A stretch of DNA of 64,000 bases from Clostridia bacterium (GTDB taxonomy: Bacteria > Bacillota > Clostridia > TANB77 > UBA1234). The position numbers and the translations under genes were made by a program. The DNA is taken from positions 68,762 to 132,761 of the forward strand of contig JAFXCN010000001.1 of assembly GCA_017521465.1 (NCBI GenBank). The letters are read 5' to 3'. Below, one piece after another: positions 52,777 to 63,443 of this stretch. Numbering within the stretch: position 1 is the first letter of the stretch; the number at the start of each line of letters is the position of its first letter. The notes beneath the pieces were generated by a model. It did no database searches. It was not told the DNA's origin and saw only the letters and a program-made list of their open reading frames with translations.

Positions 52777-55700
52777 TTAATCTTCTACAGGTTCTTGCGG
52801 TGGAACAGTATTTGCTGTTGGCTCTCCTGTTTCAACTGAAACTGGTTGCATTTCTCTATATCTCATTAATCCTGTTCCGGCTGGTATTAATTTACCAATA
52901 ATTACGTTTTCTTTTAATCCAACCAATGGATCAATCTTTCCTTTTATTGCAGCTTCTGTTAATACTCTTGTTGTTTCTTGGAATGATGCTGCTGACAAGA
53001 AAGAATCTGTTGCAAGAGAAGCTTTTGTTATTCCAAGTAATAATCTCTTACCTTCTGCTGGTCTTAATCCTGCTTCTACTGCTGCTTTGTTTTCTTTTTC
53101 GAATACCATTACATCAACCATTGTACCTGGAAGTAGTTTAGTATCTCCAGGATCTTCAATTCTAACTTTCTTAAGCATTTGTCTAATTATTGCTTCAATA
53201 TGTCTGTCATTTATATCAACACCTTGACCTCTATAAACTTTTTGTACTTCTGAAACAATGTATCTTTGAACGCCTTCTGCACCTTTAATTCTCATAATAT
53301 CTTGTGGATATATTGAACCTTCTGTGATTTCGTCACCAGCTTCAATTTCATCTCCATCTCTAACTATTAATCTTGAACCGAATGGAATTAAATATGTTTT
53401 AGAATCTTCGTTTGAAGTTACTATTACTTCTCTCTTCTTCTTAGTATCACTAATTGTTACTTTACCTGCGATATCTGAAATAATTGCAAGTCCCTTTGGT
53501 TTTCTAGCTTCAAATAATTCTTCAACTCTAGGAAGACCTTGTGTGATGTCTCCACCAGCAAGTCCACCCATGTGGAATGTTCTCATTGTAAGCTGTGTAC
53601 CTGGTTCACCGATTGATTGAGCAGCGATAATACCAACTGCTTCACCGATGTTAACTTCGCGTTTTCCAGCCAAGTCATTTCCATAACATTTAGCGCAAAC
53701 ACCTTTTTCTGCTTTACATGTTAGAAGTGTTCTTATCTTAACCTTTGTTACACCTGCTGCAACTATTTGATCAGCTAATTTTTCTGTCATATATGTATTC
53801 TTTTCAGCAATGATTTCACCTGTTTCAGGATGTTTAACATCTTCCGCAGTATATCTTCCAGCTAATCTTTCAGATAAGCTTTCGATTAATTCATTACCAT
53901 TTTTAATATCTGTTACATAAACTCCTTCGTTTGTTCCACAATCTTCTTCTCTAACGATGATATCTTGTGATACGTCAACAAGCCTTCTTGTTAAGTAACC
54001 AGAGTCAGCTGTTCTAAGAGCTGTATCAACCAGACCTTTTCTAGCACCATGGGCAGATACGAAATATTCTAGAACATCCATACCTTCTCTAAAACAAGAA
54101 CGAATTGGAATCTCGACTGTCTTACCAGATGTATCAGCCATAAGACCTCTCATTGCGGCAAGCTGTCTAATTTGTTTCATATTACCACGGGCTCCTGATG
54201 TAGCCATCATATAGATTGGATTCAATTCATCGAAGTTTGCAATCATGGCATCTGTAATATCGTTTGTTGTTTTATCCCAAACTTTAATTACAGAGTTATA
54301 TCTTTCTTCGTCTGATATTAATCCTCTCTTATATTGTTTTGTTATTTCATCAACTTTTGCTTCTGCTTGTGCTAACATATCTTTTTTGCTTTCAGGAACT
54401 ATAACGTCTGAAATAGATACTGTTATAGCAGCTTGTGTTGAATATTTATAACCTAATGCCTTAATGTTATCTAATAATTCTGCTGTGTCTGATAGTCCAT
54501 GAGCTTTAATTGATTTTGAAATTATTTTTCCAATTGTTTTCTTTGTTACTGGGAAGTTTATTTCAAGTTCAAACATTTCTTCTGGATCTTCTCTATTTAC
54601 AAATCCTAAGTCTTGAGGAATTGATTGGTTAAATATTACTTTACCAATTGTTGTATCAACAATCTTATATTTCATTTCACCATCAACTTCTCTGCTCATT
54701 CTTATTTTTATTTTAGCATGTATTGAAATGTCTTTATTTATATATGCCATCATAGCTTCGTCGATATCTTTAAATACCATTCCTTCGCCTTTAGCACCAT
54801 TTTCTTCTATTGTTAAATAATATGAACCAAGAATCATATCTTGTGTTGGTACTGCAACTGGTTTTCCATCTTGTGGTTTTAACAAGTTGTTTGCAGATAA
54901 CATTAAGTATCTTGCTTCTGCTTGAGCTTCTGGCGTTAATGGCAAGTGAACAGCCATTTGGTCTCCGTCAAAGTCAGCATTGAAGGCTGTACATACTAAT
55001 GGATGTAGTTTTATAGCTCTACCTTCTATTAGTACTGGTTCGAATGCTTGAATACCAAGTCTGTGAAGTGTAGGAGCACGGTTTAGCATAACTGGGTGAT
55101 CTTTGATAACATATTCTAATACATCCCATACTTCTGGTCTCAATCTTTCTACCATTCTCTTAGCATTTTTAATGTTGTGAGCAAGTCCTCTTTCAACTAA
55201 TTCTTTCATTACGAATGGCTTAAACAATTCAACTGCCATTTCTTTTGGAAGTCCACATTGATAGATTTTCAATTCTGGACCAACAACGATAACTGAACGT
55301 CCAGAGTAGTCAACTCTCTTACCAAGTAAGTTTTGTCTAAATCTACCTTGTTTTCCTTTTAACAAGTCTGATAATGATTTTAATGCTCTATTACCAGGTC
55401 CTGTAACTGGTCTTCCTCTTCTTCCATTATCGATTAAGCTATCTACCGCTTCTTGAAGCATTCTCTTTTCGTTTCTAACGATAATGTCTGGCGCTCCAAG
55501 TTCAAGTAATCTTTTTAATCTATTATTTCTATTAATAATTCTTCTATATAAATCATTTATATCAGAAGTAGCAAATCTACCACCATCTAATTGAACCATT
55601 GGTCTTAAATCTGGTGGAATAACTGGTAATACATCTAATATCATCCATTCTGGTTTATTTCCTGAAAGTCTAAAACTATCAACTGTTTCTAATCTTTTGA

Positions 55701-56322
55701 TTAGTTTAGCTTTCTTTTGGCCAGTTGCATTTTCAAGTTCTGCTTTTAAATCATCTGCAAGTTTTGCAACATCTATTTCTTGTAATAATTCTTTAATTGT
55801 TTCAGCTCCCATACCAACTTTGAAAGCGTCTTCACCGTATTTATCAACAAATTCTCTATATTCTTTTTCAGATAATACTTGATATTTTACAAGTGATGTA
55901 TCTCCTGCATCTGTAACGATATATGATGCAAAGTATAATACTTTTTCAAGTGATCTTGGAGAGATATCCAACATAAGGCTTAGTCTACTTGGAATTCCTT
56001 TAAAGTACCAAATGTGTGATACTGGAGTTGCAAGTTCAATATGCCCCATTCTTTCTCTTCTAACTTTTGATTTTGTTACTTCAACACCACATCTATCACA
56101 GACAATTCCTTTATATCTAGCTCTTTTATATTTACCACAATGACATTCCCAATCTTTTGTAGGTCCAAAAATCTTTTCACAGAACAATCCATCTCTTTCT
56201 GGTTTTAATGTTCTATAGTTAATTGTTTCAGGTTTTTTTACCTCACCTTTAGACCATTCTCTTATTTTCTCAGGAGATGCCAATCCAATTTTTATTCTGT
56301 CAAAAACTTCTAAATCAACCAT
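52777..56322 (-). CDS. rpoC: DNA-directed RNA polymerase subunit beta'
   Basis: A 1181-residue catalytic subunit. N-terminal zinc ligands [20 protein letters not shown], active-centre [12 protein letters not shown] with the Mg-binding aspartates, trigger-loop region [20 protein letters not shown], and the second zinc cluster [13 protein letters not shown]. Length is normal for a Firmicute without large insertions. It follows rpoB by 30 bp in the same transcript. Confidence 0.98.
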   Translation of the reverse strand: MVDLEVFDRIKIGLASPEKIREWSKGEVKKPETINYRTLKPERDGLFCEKIFGPTKDWECHCGKYKRARYKGIVCDRCGVEVTKSKVRRERMGHIELATPVSHIWYFKGIPSRLSLMLDISPRSLEKVLYFASYIVTDAGDTSLVKYQVLSEKEYREFVDKYGEDAFKVGMGAETIKELLQEIDVAKLADDLKAELENATGQKKAKLIKRLETVDSFRLSGNKPEWMILDVLPVIPPDLRPMVQLDGGRFATSDINDLYRRIINRNNRLKRLLELGAPDIIVRNEKRMLQEAVDSLIDNGRRGRPVTGPGNRALKSLSDLLKGKQGRFRQNLLGKRVDYSGRSVIVVGPELKIYQCGLPKEMAVELFKPFVMKELVERGLAHNIKNAKRMVERLRPEVWDVLEYVIKDHPVMLNRAPTLHRLGIQAFEPVLIEGRAIKLHPLVCTAFNADFDGDQMAVHLPLTPEAQAEARYLMLSANNLLKPQDGKPVAVPTQDMILGSYYLTIEENGAKGEGMVFKDIDEAMMAYINKDISIHAKIKIRMSREVDGEMKYKIVDTTIGKVIFNQSIPQDLGFVNREDPEEMFELEINFPVTKKTIGKIISKSIKAHGLSDTAELLDNIKALGYKYSTQAAITVSISDVIVPESKKDMLAQAEAKVDEITKQYKRGLISDEERYNSVIKVWDKTTNDITDAMIANFDELNPIYMMATSGARGNMKQIRQLAAMRGLMADTSGKTVEIPIRSCFREGMDVLEYFVSAHGARKGLVDTALRTADSGYLTRRLVDVSQDIIVREEDCGTNEGVYVTDIKNGNELIESLSERLAGRYTAEDVKHPETGEIIAEKNTYMTEKLADQIVAAGVTKVKIRTLLTCKAEKGVCAKCYGNDLAGKREVNIGEAVGIIAAQSIGEPGTQLTMRTFHMGGLAGGDITQGLPRVEELFEARKPKGLAIISDIAGKVTISDTKKKREVIVTSNEDSKTYLIPFGSRLIVRDGDEIEAGDEITEGSIYPQDIMRIKGAEGVQRYIVSEVQKVYRGQGVDINDRHIEAIIRQMLKKVRIEDPGDTKLLPGTMVDVMVFEKENKAAVEAGLRPAEGKRLLLGITKASLATDSFLSAASFQETTRVLTEAAIKGKIDPLVGLKENVIIGKLIPAGTGLMRYREMQPVSVETGEPTANTVPPQEPVED

Positions 56323-56352
56323 CTTTTTTCTCCTTCCTACATTCTATATAAT

Positions 56353-59300
56353 CTACATTTCTTCATCTTCAAAAGTATCATCATCTAAAAAGCTGTCATC
56401 AAATAATTGTTCATCATCTTCATCGATGTCTTCTAAAACCTCGCCATCTTCATCTTCAATAATCATACCATCGCCTATATCATCTGGCTCAATAGATGGT
56501 GAAACAATATTTAATGTCATGTCGTCATCATCATCGCCAACATCTTCTTTTAATTCTACTTCGTTTTCATCACTTTGATTATATAATTTGATATCCAATC
56601 CTAAACTTTGTAATTCTTTTACAAGAACTTTAAAGCTTTCTGGAATACCAGGTTCAGGAATGTTTTCGCCTTTTACAATCGATTCGTAAGTTTTTACTCT
56701 TCCAACAACGTCATCTGATTTTACTGTTAATATTTCTTGTAGTGTATACGCAGCTCCATATGCTTCAAGTGCCCAAACTTCCATTTCACCGAATCTTTGT
56801 CCACCGAATTGAGCTTTACCTCCTAAAGGTTGTTGTGTAACAAGTGCGTATGGTCCAGTAGAACGAGCATGTATCTTATCATCAACTAAGTGATGTAGTT
56901 TTAACATATACATTATACCAACTGTAACTTCGTTATCAAAAGGTTCACCAGTTCTTCCATCATATAGTACTGTTTTTCCTGATTCAGGAAGACCTGCTTG
57001 TTTAAATAATTCTTTAAAGTCTCCATCTTTTGCGCCATCAAATACTGGTGTTGCAACTTTAAATCCTAAAGCTTTAGCAACATATCCCAAGTGAACTTCT
57101 AGCACCTGTCCAATATTCATACGTGATGGAACTCCAAGTGGATTTAATACGATTTCAAGTGGTGTACCATCTGGTAAGAATGGCATATCTTCTTCTGGAA
57201 GAATTCTTGAAATAACACCTTTGTTACCGTGACGTCCAGCCATCTTATCTCCAACAGAGATTTTTCTCTTTTGAGCTATATATACTCTTATTACTTCATT
57301 TACACCTGTTCCAAGTTCATCAGAATTTTCTTTTGTAAATATCTTAACATCTACAATTATTCCGGCTTCACCATGTGGGCAACGAAGTGAAGTGTCTCTA
57401 ACTTCTCTTGCTTTCTCACCAAAGATTGCTCTTAATAATCTTTCTTCGGCTGTTAATTCTGTTTCACCTTTTGGTGTAACTTTACCAACTAATATATCAC
57501 CTGAACGAACTTCAGCACCGATTCTGATTATTCCTCTGTCATCTAAGTCTTTTAATGCATCTTCACCAACGTTTGGAATGTCTCTAGTAATTTCTTCAGG
57601 TCCTAATTTTGTATCTCTACATTCACAATCATATTCTTCAATATGAATAGAAGTTAATACGTCTTCTTTAACAAGTCTTTCATTAATCAAGATAGCATCT
57701 TCGTAGTTGTAACCTTCCCAGTTCATAAATCCTATTAAGATATTTCGTCCTAATGCTAATTCACCTTGATCTGTTGAAGGTCCATCAGCAAGAGTTTGAC
57801 CTGCTTTTATTTTTTCGCCAACACTTACGATTGGTCTTTGATTTGAACACGTTCCTTGGTTTGAACGTTTAAATTTCAATACGTTATATGTATCTTTTCC
57901 TTTTTTAGTTTTTACAATGATTTGATCTGCAGTTACTTTTTCAACTACACCATCATTTTCAGCTATAATACAAACACCTGAGTCTTTTGCAGCTCTGTAT
58001 TCTATACCTGTTCCAACAATTGGAGAATCAGTTTTTAATAGTGGCACTGCTTGACGTTGCATGTTTGCACCCATTAGAGCACGTTTTGCGTCATCGCTCT
58101 CTAAGAATGGAATTAATGCGGCACCAACTGATACTAATTGTTTTGGTGATACATCCATCAAATCAACTTGATTTGGAGCAACTTCCATAAGTTCTTCTCT
58201 AAATCTTACTTTTATTTTTTGATTTAAGAATTTACCTTTTTTATCTAATGGTTCATTTGCTTGCGCAACAATATATTTATCTTCTTCTACAGCAGTAAAG
58301 TATCTAATTTCATCAGTTACTACACCTTTTTTCTTATCAACAATTCTATATGGTGTTTCGATAAATCCATATTTGTTGATAATAGCATATGTAGAAAGTG
58401 AACCAATAAGTCCAACGTTTGGTCCTTCTGGGCTTTCTATAGGACATAATCTTCCATAGTGTGAGTGGTGAATATCTCTAACTTCTACACCAGCTCTTTC
58501 TCTTGATAAACCACCAGGTCCTAAAGTAGAAATTCTTCTCTTGTGAGTAAGCTCTGTTAATGGATTGTTTTGATCCATGAATTGTGATAATTGGCTGCTT
58601 CCAAAGAATTCTCTAATTGCAGAAACTATTGGTTTAATATTTATTAATGATTGTGGTGTTATTACATCTAAGTCTTGAATAGCCATTCTTTCTCTAACAA
58701 CTCTTTCAAGTCTTGTTATACCAATTCTAAATTGGTTTTGTAATAATTCACCAACGCATCTAACTCTTCTATTTCCTAGATGGTCAATATCATCTGTATC
58801 GCCAAGACCATATGCTAAAGTATTTAGATAGTTTACTGATGCTATCATATCTTCTTTAGTTATGTGATTTGGTAATAATCTGTCTATATTACTTTCTAAA
58901 GCTTTATATAATTCTTTTTCTGGAGTGTTATCCAATATTTCTTTTAATACTGCATAATTAACTCTTTCATCTATTCCTAGTTCTTCAGCATCAACATCAA
59001 CAAAACTATTTATCCACACTGTTCCATTTCCAATAACTTTTACTAACTTATCTTCAACTTTTACAGTTACGATATTTATACCTGCTTCTTGGATTGCTTC
59101 AGCAGTTTCTTCAGATATAACTTTATCTTTAGAAACAAGTAATTCTCCTGTTTCTGGATTTACAATTTTTTCTGCTGATATTTGTCCAGCAATTCTTCTT
59201 GCTAAAGAAAGCTTATCGTTGTATTTATAACGACCAACTTTTGTTAAATCATATCTTCTTGGATCAAAGAATAATGCTGTAAATAAACTTCTTGCAGCTT

Positions 59301-60042
59301 CAATAGAAGGCATTTCTCCAGGTCTTAATTTTTTATAAATTTCAATTAAAGCCTCTTCTTCTGTCTTTATTGGATCCTTTGCAAGTGTTGCAACTATTCT
59401 TTCATCTTCACCGAACAATTCTAATATTTGGCTATCTGACGCAATACCAATAGCTCTTAAAATTAAAGTTACAGGTAATTTTCTCGCTTTATCAATTCTA
59501 ACATAGTAAATATCATTAGAATCAGTTTCAAGTTCTAACCAAGCTCCACGGTTTGGCATAATTGTTGCTGCATAAAGTTTTTTACCTAACTTATCATAAG
59601 TTCTATCATAGTAACATCCTGGTGAACGAACTAATTGAGAAACGATAACTCTTTCTGCACCATTGATTATGAATGTACCATAGTCAGTCATAACAGGGAA
59701 ATCACCCATAAAGATTTCTTGTTCTTTAACTTCTCCTGTTTCTCTGTTAATCAATCTTACTTTCACTTGCAATCTTGTAGCATAAGTAGTATTTCTAGAT
59801 TTTGCTTCTTCGATTGTGTACTTCGTTTCTTCGCTAAAATGGTAATCAACAAATTCAAGTATTAATTTACCAGAATAATCCGTAATTGGTGAACATTCAA
59901 CAAAGACTTCTTTTAAACCTTTCTTAATAAACCAATCATACGAATCTTTCTGTACTTGAATTAGGTTTGGCATCTCAACAACATCTTCAATGTTGCCAAA
60001 ATACATTCTGCTAGTTTTTTCGTTTTTTACTTCACGTATCAA
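56353..60042 (-). CDS. rpoB: DNA-directed RNA polymerase subunit beta, TTG start
   Basis: A 1229-residue subunit with the rifampicin region ([40 protein letters not shown]), the lobe and flap domains, and [19 protein letters not shown] near the active centre. The C-terminus has an acidic tail rich in Asp and Glu of about 80 residues. The start is TTG at 60042 after GAGGTGA; no ATG fits. The usual rplJ-rplL genes are not upstream; rpoB has its own promoter at 60215. Confidence 0.98.
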   Translation of the reverse strand: MIREVKNEKTSRMYFGNIEDVVEMPNLIQVQKDSYDWFIKKGLKEVFVECSPITDYSGKLILEFVDYHFSEETKYTIEEAKSRNTTYATRLQVKVRLINRETGEVKEQEIFMGDFPVMTDYGTFIINGAERVIVSQLVRSPGCYYDRTYDKLGKKLYAATIMPNRGAWLELETDSNDIYYVRIDKARKLPVTLILRAIGIASDSQILELFGEDERIVATLAKDPIKTEEEALIEIYKKLRPGEMPSIEAARSLFTALFFDPRRYDLTKVGRYKYNDKLSLARRIAGQISAEKIVNPETGELLVSKDKVISEETAEAIQEAGINIVTVKVEDKLVKVIGNGTVWINSFVDVDAEELGIDERVNYAVLKEILDNTPEKELYKALESNIDRLLPNHITKEDMIASVNYLNTLAYGLGDTDDIDHLGNRRVRCVGELLQNQFRIGITRLERVVRERMAIQDLDVITPQSLINIKPIVSAIREFFGSSQLSQFMDQNNPLTELTHKRRISTLGPGGLSRERAGVEVRDIHHSHYGRLCPIESPEGPNVGLIGSLSTYAIINKYGFIETPYRIVDKKKGVVTDEIRYFTAVEEDKYIVAQANEPLDKKGKFLNQKIKVRFREELMEVAPNQVDLMDVSPKQLVSVGAALIPFLESDDAKRALMGANMQRQAVPLLKTDSPIVGTGIEYRAAKDSGVCIIAENDGVVEKVTADQIIVKTKKGKDTYNVLKFKRSNQGTCSNQRPIVSVGEKIKAGQTLADGPSTDQGELALGRNILIGFMNWEGYNYEDAILINERLVKEDVLTSIHIEEYDCECRDTKLGPEEITRDIPNVGEDALKDLDDRGIIRIGAEVRSGDILVGKVTPKGETELTAEERLLRAIFGEKAREVRDTSLRCPHGEAGIIVDVKIFTKENSDELGTGVNEVIRVYIAQKRKISVGDKMAGRHGNKGVISRILPEEDMPFLPDGTPLEIVLNPLGVPSRMNIGQVLEVHLGYVAKALGFKVATPVFDGAKDGDFKELFKQAGLPESGKTVLYDGRTGEPFDNEVTVGIMYMLKLHHLVDDKIHARSTGPYALVTQQPLGGKAQFGGQRFGEMEVWALEAYGAAYTLQEILTVKSDDVVGRVKTYESIVKGENIPEPGIPESFKVLVKELQSLGLDIKLYNQSDENEVELKEDVGDDDDDMTLNIVSPSIEPDDIGDGMIIEDEDGEVLEDIDEDDEQLFDDSFLDDDTFEDEEM

Positions 60043-60291
60043 ATTTAATCACCTCAGTATAAATTTTTTTACTTCTTCCCTAGCCACCACGCAATTAATC
60101 ATTAACCCAAACTACATTCAAGATGCTACGCGAATGTCTTATTTATTTCTTCCGTACGAATACTATATACATAACAAATTTCGTATAATTCGCCATATAT
60201 ACACTATCCACAGAATTATATCAGCTTTTTTCTTACGGGTCAACGTTTTTCAGGCATTTTTTTCATATTTTTAAAACGTTTTAAGTTCTAG
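60043..60291. other. rpoB leader and divergent promoter region
   Basis: About 170 nt of leader precede rpoB. The interval holds the minus-strand promoter and, just outside, the plus-strand promoter of the FtsH-like gene. No conserved RNA structure was recognised in the leader. Confidence 0.6.
60215..60243 (-). promoter_or_regulatory. rpoBC promoter
   Basis: Minus strand TTGACC (60243-60238), 17 bp, TATAAT (60220-60215). Confidence 0.83.
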
Positions 60292-60320
60292 TTGACTTTT
60301 TCACATTTCCTAGATATAAT
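60292..60320 (+). promoter_or_regulatory. Promoter of the FtsH-like gene
   Basis: TTGACT (60292-60297), 17 bp, TATAAT (60315-60320), with CTAG before the -35 as at 61945. Confidence 0.85.
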
Positions 60321-60369
60321 TCGACATGCAAGATTACGTGAAAAATATGTCATAAGGAGGACTTCCATT

Positions 60370-61755
60370 ATGAAAAATACTACCAACTTCATTTCCAAGC
60401 TTTTCTCGAAGCCGTCTGAAGTTACGGTATATAATCCTGATGAAATCGAAATTACTTTCGATGGACTTATTGGTCTTGAAAATGCTAAAGACGATTTGAA
60501 AGATGTTGTAACTTACATTAAGGATCCTACTTCATTTGATAAACTCGGTATTCGGCCGCATATGCACTACTTGATCCAAGGCCCTCCCGGCAGTGGCAAG
60601 ACATCTCTTGCTTATGCAGTTGCGCGCGAAGCAAATATTCCTATTGTTGTTGTAAATTGCAAAGCTTTTGCAGACGAAAAAGCTCGTTCTTTCAAATTGC
60701 TGAAAACAGCTTTTGCGACAGCCGCTTCTAATAAACATGCTGTTCTGCTCTTTAAGAATTTTGAAGGTTTTTTCCAAGTAAATGACTCTTTTAAGGTAAT
60801 TTTCCTTGGTAAGCTTTTGGAATTGATGCGTAGTTGCGAAAATGTTATTGTTATCTCTACACTCTCTACCACACTCGCTATTAGCGGTGGTGATTATCTT
60901 TTTGATGAGGATGCTTTTAGTAAAACTATTGATATTTTGTATCCTGACTTGAAAACTCGTGAAGCAATGTATGAACTTTTTTGCGCTAATATTCCTGTAG
61001 ATAAAAATGTTTCTTTTGCACGGCTTGCCCGTGATTCGTATGAAATGACTGCTCAAGATATTAAGCAGATTATTAAAAACTCTGCTCTGCTCGCTATCCG
61101 TAATGGTTCTGAGACTGTTACTCGTGAGCACTTTGACGAAATGATTTCTCTTGAGCTTCTTGGACAAGAGCGCAAAAAGATGACTGATAAAGAGCGGCAG
61201 TGCACAGCTTATCACGAAGCTGGCCACGTTATCGCCCACTACTTTAGTGATCCCAACTATAAACTCTCAAAGGTTGAAGTTGCATATCGTACTAAGAGTC
61301 TGGGTGTTACGATGGAAGAAGTCGATGAAGATAAGCTGAGTCTCTTTAAGGCTGATTGGGAGAATCGCATTATTGGCTGTTTCGGTGGCATGGCGGCTGA
61401 ACGCGTTATCTTTGGTTCCAACACGTCTGGTGTTGTACAAGATCTTGCGATGGCTACTTTCTATGCCAAGCTTATGGTCTCTGCTTTCGGTATGTGCGAT
61501 GAATTTGGACCTATTTCTATTTGCGAAGTTTATTCTTCTGACGATGATGAGTCTGCCTTCAAATTCTCTGAGTATATTCTCGAAGAAAGCGATAAGTATG
61601 TTCTTAAGATTCTTCAAGACTTGTATAATTGTGCATATCAGACTGTTCAGGAACATCGTGCTGAACTCGAAGCTTTGACTGAAGCTCTGCTCGAAAAAGA
61701 AGTTGTTTATGGTAACGAAATTAAGGAAATTTTCGATAAGATTTCTAAGAAGTAA
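60370..61755 (+). CDS. Soluble FtsH-like AAA/M41 protein with degenerate ATPase centre
   Basis: A 461-residue protein, start after AAGGAGG. Unlike FtsH (about 610 residues or more) it has no N-terminal membrane segments. The AAA domain has Walker A GPPGSGKT (71-78), but the Walker B position reads VLLFKNFEGFF (125-135) where FtsH has FIDEID, so the Mg-coordinating acidic pair is absent. The RPGRFDR arginine-finger motif is also missing (DEDAFSKTIDILYPD). The M41 protease is intact: YHEAGHVIAHYF (HEAGH, 282-286) and NTSGVVQDLAMA with the third ligand Asp near 358. So it is probably an ATP-binding or ATP-independent protease. Plus-strand cassette. Confidence 0.85.
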   Translation: MKNTTNFISKLFSKPSEVTVYNPDEIEITFDGLIGLENAKDDLKDVVTYIKDPTSFDKLGIRPHMHYLIQGPPGSGKTSLAYAVAREANIPIVVVNCKAFADEKARSFKLLKTAFATAASNKHAVLLFKNFEGFFQVNDSFKVIFLGKLLELMRSCENVIVISTLSTTLAISGGDYLFDEDAFSKTIDILYPDLKTREAMYELFCANIPVDKNVSFARLARDSYEMTAQDIKQIIKNSALLAIRNGSETVTREHFDEMISLELLGQERKKMTDKERQCTAYHEAGHVIAHYFSDPNYKLSKVEVAYRTKSLGVTMEEVDEDKLSLFKADWENRIIGCFGGMAAERVIFGSNTSGVVQDLAMATFYAKLMVSAFGMCDEFGPISICEVYSSDDDESAFKFSEYILEESDKYVLKILQDLYNCAYQTVQEHRAELEALTEALLEKEVVYGNEIKEIFDKISKK

Positions 61756-61793
61756 AAAAATGACCGCATGTTTTCCATGCGGTCATTTTTTTG
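61754..61793 (+). terminator. Terminator of the FtsH-like gene
   Basis: AAAAAAATGACCGCATG, loop, CATGCGGTCATTTTTTT. Confidence 0.93.
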
Positions 61794-61810
61794 TGTTCTA
61801 CACAAATTAA

Positions 61811-61935
61811 ATGTAACGCAGTTCGTTTTCACAGAGCGTCGCTGCGCGGGCAAAGCCATTTTTTCGCCCTGGAAAAATGTTTCCTACGGAAACTAAGTAG
61901 CGAAAAATAGTTACGTTCTCATTTACAGGTGCTGG
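61811..61935. repeat. GTAACGCAGTTCG structured element, copy B
   Basis: ATGTAACGCAGTTCGTTTTC, then GCTGCGCGGG and CCATTTTTTCGCCCTGG, then hairpin GTTTCC-TAC-GGAAAC. Its last stem differs from copy A at several bases while keeping pairing. It fills most of the gap between the FtsH-like gene and the 62054 promoter. Confidence 0.85.
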
Positions 61936-61948
61936 AAAGGAGATCTAG

Positions 61949-61977
61949 TTGACATTTTGAATACATCTTGATATTAT
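61949..61977 (+). promoter_or_regulatory. Promoter of the 62054 cassette
   Basis: TTGACA (61949-61954), 17 bp, TATTAT (61972-61977). Confidence 0.8.
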
Positions 61978-62053
61978 GTCGATGCAAATGCTATATTTTC
62001 CTATTTGATTACTTATTTGTTAATTAAAATAACATTCAAAAGGAGGACACATC

Positions 62054-63133
62054 ATGTTGATTCACGAACGGCTTTCTCTTACACCATGTTGCGCTAATCA
62101 AAAATCGTATGGACTAATTCGATTGTCTTTTCCTGCTAATCCATCTACTGTAAAAGTTAGTTATATGGGCATGCCGGTATATCCCGAAAGTTTTACTTTA
62201 TCCGGCTATCCTATTTTTTCTGAAGAGATGACAGATCTTTACCTTTGGAAAGATTATCAAAGGCTCCATCACGATATTGATGATGATAATGATGCTACTA
62301 TTTTTGATGTAATGTATGAGAAAATGGAATTTAATATTCCTAAATATATGTTCGATTCTACTGATGGTATTCGAAAATCTTTAAAAAGTCTCGCAGCATT
62401 TCATGAAATGCTTAACCATAGAAAGCTTTGGACTCTGAATAATAAAGAAAAAAAGCTGAAAGAATTTGTTGTTTATGGAAAATATATTCTTGACTCTCTT
62501 GGACAAATTTTACTTATTAAGTATTTTGATTGCGAATACACCATGCCTGATGTTTGTACACTTGAATATTTCAGAGAAAACGTTAAGACTTTTGGTACAA
62601 CGTATCATCCGCCAATTCCTAAATCTAATAGCGCTTGCCCTTGTTGTGGCAAAAAGTTTAGTATTTCCGATTTGAAGAAAACTGACTTTGGTTTAGTTAA
62701 TGGTAAAATTGCTCACGAATCTTGTCGAAAGACATATTATCATGCAAAAGAAATCAACGAAATGACTTCAAAACTTGTAGACAGAGTATATGGAGATTGT
62801 CCTGATTTTGACTTGCTTCCCAATGGATATTGTAACCAAAATTGCTGTGCTCATATTCCGTGGTTCCGATTCCATACTTCTGATGGCGACATCATTATTG
62901 GTTGCCGTAAACGCGTAATTTCTATTGAATGGCAAGAAGATTTCAAGCCTTTTGATATGGCTATTTTTAATGGTGAGAATGTCACTAAATGGTGTGAGAA
63001 TTTTAGTCATATTCCTACATCTATCAACCACGGAGTGCTTACTACTACAGGTAAGCGAGGTATTCATGCCTGGGGTCGCGAAAATGCCATTAAATATCTT
63101 AAGAAAGTGCATAATGCAGTAGCGAAAAAGTAA
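62054..63133 (+). CDS. Hypothetical protein with zinc-finger-like motif
   Basis: A 359-residue protein I do not recognise, behind AAAAGGAGGACACATC. Residues around 200 hold ACPCCGKKFSISDLKK and, 20 residues later, IAHESCRKTYYHA, a CxxC...HxxxC arrangement that could bind zinc. Later there is DCPDFDLLPNGYCNQNCCAH with several cysteines. No signal or membrane segment. A plus-strand cassette closed by its own terminator. The zinc site is inferred. Confidence 0.72.
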   Translation: MLIHERLSLTPCCANQKSYGLIRLSFPANPSTVKVSYMGMPVYPESFTLSGYPIFSEEMTDLYLWKDYQRLHHDIDDDNDATIFDVMYEKMEFNIPKYMFDSTDGIRKSLKSLAAFHEMLNHRKLWTLNNKEKKLKEFVVYGKYILDSLGQILLIKYFDCEYTMPDVCTLEYFRENVKTFGTTYHPPIPKSNSACPCCGKKFSISDLKKTDFGLVNGKIAHESCRKTYYHAKEINEMTSKLVDRVYGDCPDFDLLPNGYCNQNCCAHIPWFRFHTSDGDIIIGCRKRVISIEWQEDFKPFDMAIFNGENVTKWCENFSHIPTSINHGVLTTTGKRGIHAWGRENAIKYLKKVHNAVAKK

Positions 63134-63228
63134 ATTTCTTATAATTAAGTTAAATTTGACATATAATATAAATGATGCTATACTAATTATAGCTTAAGCA
63201 ATAATAATGTTTTTTATTTGTATGTATC

Positions 63229-63264
63229 AAAAAAGCTACCAAGTGCGAATTGGTAGCTTTTTTG
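63229..63264. terminator. Terminator of the 62054 cassette
   Basis: AAAAAGCTACCAAGTGC, loop, AATTGGTAGCTTTTTTG; it lies next to the small minus-strand ORF. Confidence 0.88.
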
Positions 63265-63269
63265 TTTTA

Positions 63270-63344
63270 CTAGTAAACAACTTTTTCAAACACAAATAGT
63301 ATAATCAAAATCATTACTAGTATTTTAATAATGTTTTTTATCAT
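63270..63344 (-). CDS. 24-residue hydrophobic peptide
   Basis: ATG at 63344 follows AAGGAGG (63361-63355) by 10 nt. The peptide MIKNIIKILVMILIILFVFE then KVVY is a single membrane helix with a basic N-terminus. TAG stop at 63270. The strong binding site and clean hydrophobic design support translation, but a 25-codon frame is weak evidence. A partial duplicate of its start region (AATAATGTTTTTTAT then TTGTATGTATC) lies at 63201-63227. It could be a toxin-like or regulatory membrane peptide. Confidence 0.5.
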   Translation of the reverse strand: MIKNIIKILVMILIILFVFEKVVY

Positions 63345-63381
63345 TTGTATGTATCCTCCTTCCCTCAACATTTCTTTTCAT

Positions 63382-63410
63382 TTGCTTCTCTACATAATTT
63401 ATGATATAAT
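63382..63410 (+). promoter_or_regulatory. engB promoter
   Basis: TTGCTT (63382-63387), 17 bp, TATAAT (63405-63410). Confidence 0.75.
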
Positions 63411-63443
63411 TCATCCAACAAATTAATTAAGGAGTTAATTATT

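Noticed and set aside
60532-61239. 235-codon minus-strand frame opposite the FtsH-like gene
   Set aside because: Antisense shadow; the plus-strand protein has HEAGH and Walker A, and the reverse frame has no recognisable pattern or start site.
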